From DASUBN01 sp036263155 (GTDB taxonomy: Bacteria > Pseudomonadota > Gammaproteobacteria > Natronospirales > REEB76), in assembly GCA_036263155.1 (NCBI GenBank), contig DATAHN010000047.1, positions 1-23,103 on the forward strand: a stretch of 23,103 nucleotides of DNA, given 5' to 3'. The notes below the pieces were generated by a model that was not told the DNA's origin, did not search any database, and worked only from the letters and a program-made list of their open reading frames with translations. Each line of letters starts with the position of its first letter. Position 1 is the stretch's first letter. Below are positions 21,374 to 23,103 of the stretch, piece after piece. The position numbers were made by a program, and so were the translations under genes.

Positions 21374-22321
21374 TCAGGTGAGCAGGGGGTGAGGCTCTAA
21401 CGTCGAGATGTAGAAGCGGTTCTTGCCGACCTTCTTGGCTTCATACAGCGCCCGGTCAGAACCCTTCATCAGGGCCTCGGGCGTGAGGACATGGGGCGAA
21501 CTCAAGGCGATGCCGACACTGCAGGACGGTTCGATAACGATATTCTCCAGCCGGAGAGGCGAGTGCACCGCGGACACGATGTGGGCCGCGACGATTTCGG
21601 CCTGGAATCGCGTGCTCACATCCGGGGCCAGGATGAAGAACTCGTCACCGCCGAGGCGGGTGACGGAATCGTGTTTCCGCAGCGCAGATCTCAGACGCGA
21701 GGCGACCTCGACCAGAAGCCGGTCGCCGATATCGTGCCCATAGGTATCGTTCACCTGCTTGAAGTCATCCAGGTCGAGGGTCATCCCGGCCACGAGCCGA
21801 CCCGTTCGCTTCGACAGGGTGAGGGCCTGGGATATGCGGTCGGAGAGCATGACCCGGTTGGGGAGACCGGTCAGGTAGTCGTGGGTGGCGAGCCTCTCAG
21901 CCTCATCCTTGGCGGCCTTCAACTCGTGCTGCAGTTTCTTCAGGGGAGACACGTCGGCGACGTGGACGAATATCCCCTGCACCTTGCCGTCGACGATATG
22001 GGGAATGTATCTGGCCAGGCTGTAGCGGACGCCGCCAGGCGCGGGTATCTCGCGCTCGAAAACCTGAATCTGGCCCGCGAACGCCGCCTTGATGTAGGGG
22101 AGGTTCTTTTCATACAAGGGCCCGAGCAGGTCCTTCATGGTCATGCGGCCGATCAGGTCCTCCGGCTCCACGCCGAACCACTGAAAGTAGGCCTTGTTGG
22201 CGAAGCGGCAGACCTGATCCTGGTCCCAATACGCAAGCATCGCATCCAGGCTGTTGACGAGATTCATCACCAATTCACAGTTCTCGCCAGCTCGGCCCAT
22301 AACGGTGGATTTCGGTTTCAT
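21374..22321 (-). CDS. PAS-GGDEF diguanylate cyclase
   Basis: This 315-aa protein has an N-terminal PAS domain (about residues 18-130, with SLDAMLAYWDQDQVCRFANK and QGIFVHVADVSPLKKLQ) and a GGDEF domain (about 140-305). The domain starts with ATHDYLTGLPNR, has LDLDDFKQVND for metal and GTP binding, and carries an intact active site, RLGGDEFF (GGDEF at 224-228). The inhibitory I-site RxxD is present as RKHD (215-218), exactly five residues before it. It should make c-di-GMP under product feedback, in the cytoplasm, as no membrane segment is visible. The ATG at 22321 is likely but has a weak ribosome site; an upstream in-frame ATG near 22385 is an alternative. An FNR-type box lies about 100 bases upstream. 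Confidence 0.9.
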   Translation of the reverse strand: MKPKSTVMGRAGENCELVMNLVNSLDAMLAYWDQDQVCRFANKAYFQWFGVEPEDLIGRMTMKDLLGPLYEKNLPYIKAAFAGQIQVFEREIPAPGGVRYSLARYIPHIVDGKVQGIFVHVADVSPLKKLQHELKAAKDEAERLATHDYLTGLPNRVMLSDRISQALTLSKRTGRLVAGMTLDLDDFKQVNDTYGHDIGDRLLVEVASRLRSALRKHDSVTRLGGDEFFILAPDVSTRFQAEIVAAHIVSAVHSPLRLENIVIEPSCSVGIALSSPHVLTPEALMKGSDRALYEAKKVGKNRFYISTLEPHPLLT

Positions 22322-22415
22322 GGATATTGTCGTGTCGCTCTCACAGGTGCCAGGTCCGGTTACGCCATGGACCGAGCCACATGACATACCTTCTGCCATC
22401 GCCGGATAACCCGCA

Positions 22416-22429
22416 TTGATCTGGGTCAA
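22416..22429. promoter_or_regulatory. FNR/Anr-type box
   Basis: TTGATCTGGGTCAA matches the TTGAT-N4-ATCAA consensus of the FNR/Anr/Dnr family at nine of ten conserved positions. It lies between the diguanylate cyclase gene (minus) and the portal gene (plus). The distance to a possible TATGTC -10 box on the minus strand is close to, but not exactly, that of a class II FNR promoter. Confidence 0.45.
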
Positions 22430-22504
22430 CCACGACTGCCGGGAGCGCCGCCAGGCGGGGTGGCCGGCCCTGTCGGCCAAGCGCCCCCTGCTCACGAGGT
22501 AACT

Positions 22505-23103
22505 ATGGACATAGAACAAGCACAAAGACTGCTGGCCAGGTCCGTGGCCAAGCGCCGGCAGTGGCGGCAGGACGCGCGCGAGGACTTCGCATTCGTGGCG
22601 GGTCACCAGTGGAGCGAGGAGGACGCCTCGCAGATGGACCAGGCGCTGAGGCCCCGCACCACCTTCAACAACATCGCGCCTGTGGCGGACGCCATCGCCG
22701 GACACGAGGTGGCGAACCGGCAGGAGGTGACCTACCTGCCGCGGCAGGCGGGCAGCGCCGGAGTGAACGAGGTGCTGACGGCAGCGGCGGAGTGGGTACG
22801 GGAAGAGTGCGACGCGGAGCACGAGGAATCCGACGCCTTCTACGACGCGACGGTGTGCGGCGAAGGCTGGACCCAGACGGAACTGGAATACGACGTGGAC
22901 CTGGACGGCCGCATCGACATCTCGCGGGTGGACCCGCTGGAGATGGACGTGGACCCGGCGAGCACGCGCAAGAACCACGCGGATGCAAAATGGGTCTGCC
23001 GCTCCAAGGTCTACGACCGCCGGGAAGCGCAGGAGCTGTGGCCTGAAGGCGAGTTCACGCCAGCCAACGCGATGCGCGAGGCGGATAGCCCGGTGGATGT
23101 GAT
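22505..23103 (+). CDS. P22-like phage portal protein, N-terminal part (partial)
   Basis: The frame opens at the ATG at 22505 with GAGG upstream and runs off the right edge after 199 codons. It starts MDIEQAQRLLARSVAKRRQW and includes REDFAFVAGHQWSEED, FNNIAPVADAIAGHEVANRQ and EVTYLPRQAG, all familiar from P22-type portal proteins. It continues with DAFYDATVCGEGW and RVDPLEMDVDP. The portal forms the dodecameric ring through which TerL pumps DNA and to which the tail attaches. In most tailed phages it follows TerL closely; here it is separated by 2.3 kb carrying two minus-strand genes. The rest of the morphogenesis genes presumably lies to the right of the window. Confidence 0.88.
   Translation, partial: MDIEQAQRLLARSVAKRRQWRQDAREDFAFVAGHQWSEEDASQMDQALRPRTTFNNIAPVADAIAGHEVANRQEVTYLPRQAGSAGVNEVLTAAAEWVREECDAEHEESDAFYDATVCGEGWTQTELEYDVDLDGRIDISRVDPLEMDVDPASTRKNHADAKWVCRSKVYDRREAQELWPEGEFTPANAMREADSPVDV

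Noticed and set aside
1..23103. CRISPR arrays, tRNA or rRNA genes, insertion-sequence transposases, integrase
   Set aside because: None was seen by reading: no regularly spaced repeats, no cloverleaf-type sequence recognised, and no transposase or recombinase among the proteins.

Overview
The window is GC-rich DNA whose gene content (TonB-dependent receptor, DUF4124 protein, di-haem cytochrome c peroxidase family protein, MarR regulator, PAS/GGDEF signalling, outer-membrane-type lipoproteins) points to a Gram-negative proteobacterium, most likely a high-GC gammaproteobacterium. The species cannot be fixed from sequence alone.

Both ends look like prophage. On the left (1-1072) lie the N-terminal part of an XRE/CI-type repressor on the minus strand, a back-to-back promoter region, and a two-gene plus-strand operon: an 83-aa unknown protein and a 148-aa protein resembling late regulators of the Q type. 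On the right (18389-23103) come a putative small terminase, a zinc-ribbon protein, an intact large terminase (TerL), a 70-aa phage-type protein, and the start of a P22-like portal protein that runs off the window.

Between these parts lie two blocks of genes that are not phage structural genes. Block 1 (about 1.09-18.28 kb) holds a MarR regulator, a TonB receptor, a small secreted protein, a TPR/glycosyltransferase-like protein, a secreted lysine-rich protein, a DUF4124 protein and an SdpI-like membrane protein. These are followed by a signalling group (weak PilZ-like protein, membrane protein with a degenerate GGDEF domain, membrane PAS histidine kinase), a di-haem peroxidase family protein with a long structured leader, two small unknown proteins, and four tandem paralogous lipoproteins. 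Block 2 (20.65-22.32 kb) places a GFA-family protein and a PAS-GGDEF diguanylate cyclase on the minus strand between TerL and the portal gene. The window may be a prophage with two cargo insertions, a host region joined to phage modules by recombination, or a misassembly; sequence alone does not decide.

Further structure: a three-copy intergenic repeat with a conserved hairpin, two copies of which carry a matching GNRA-loop terminator; almost identical translation-initiation regions in front of the divergent histidine kinase and degenerate-GGDEF genes, with a weaker copy at the PilZ-like gene; a row of CATG-centred sites upstream of one lipoprotein promoter; and an FNR/Anr-type box upstream of the intact diguanylate cyclase.
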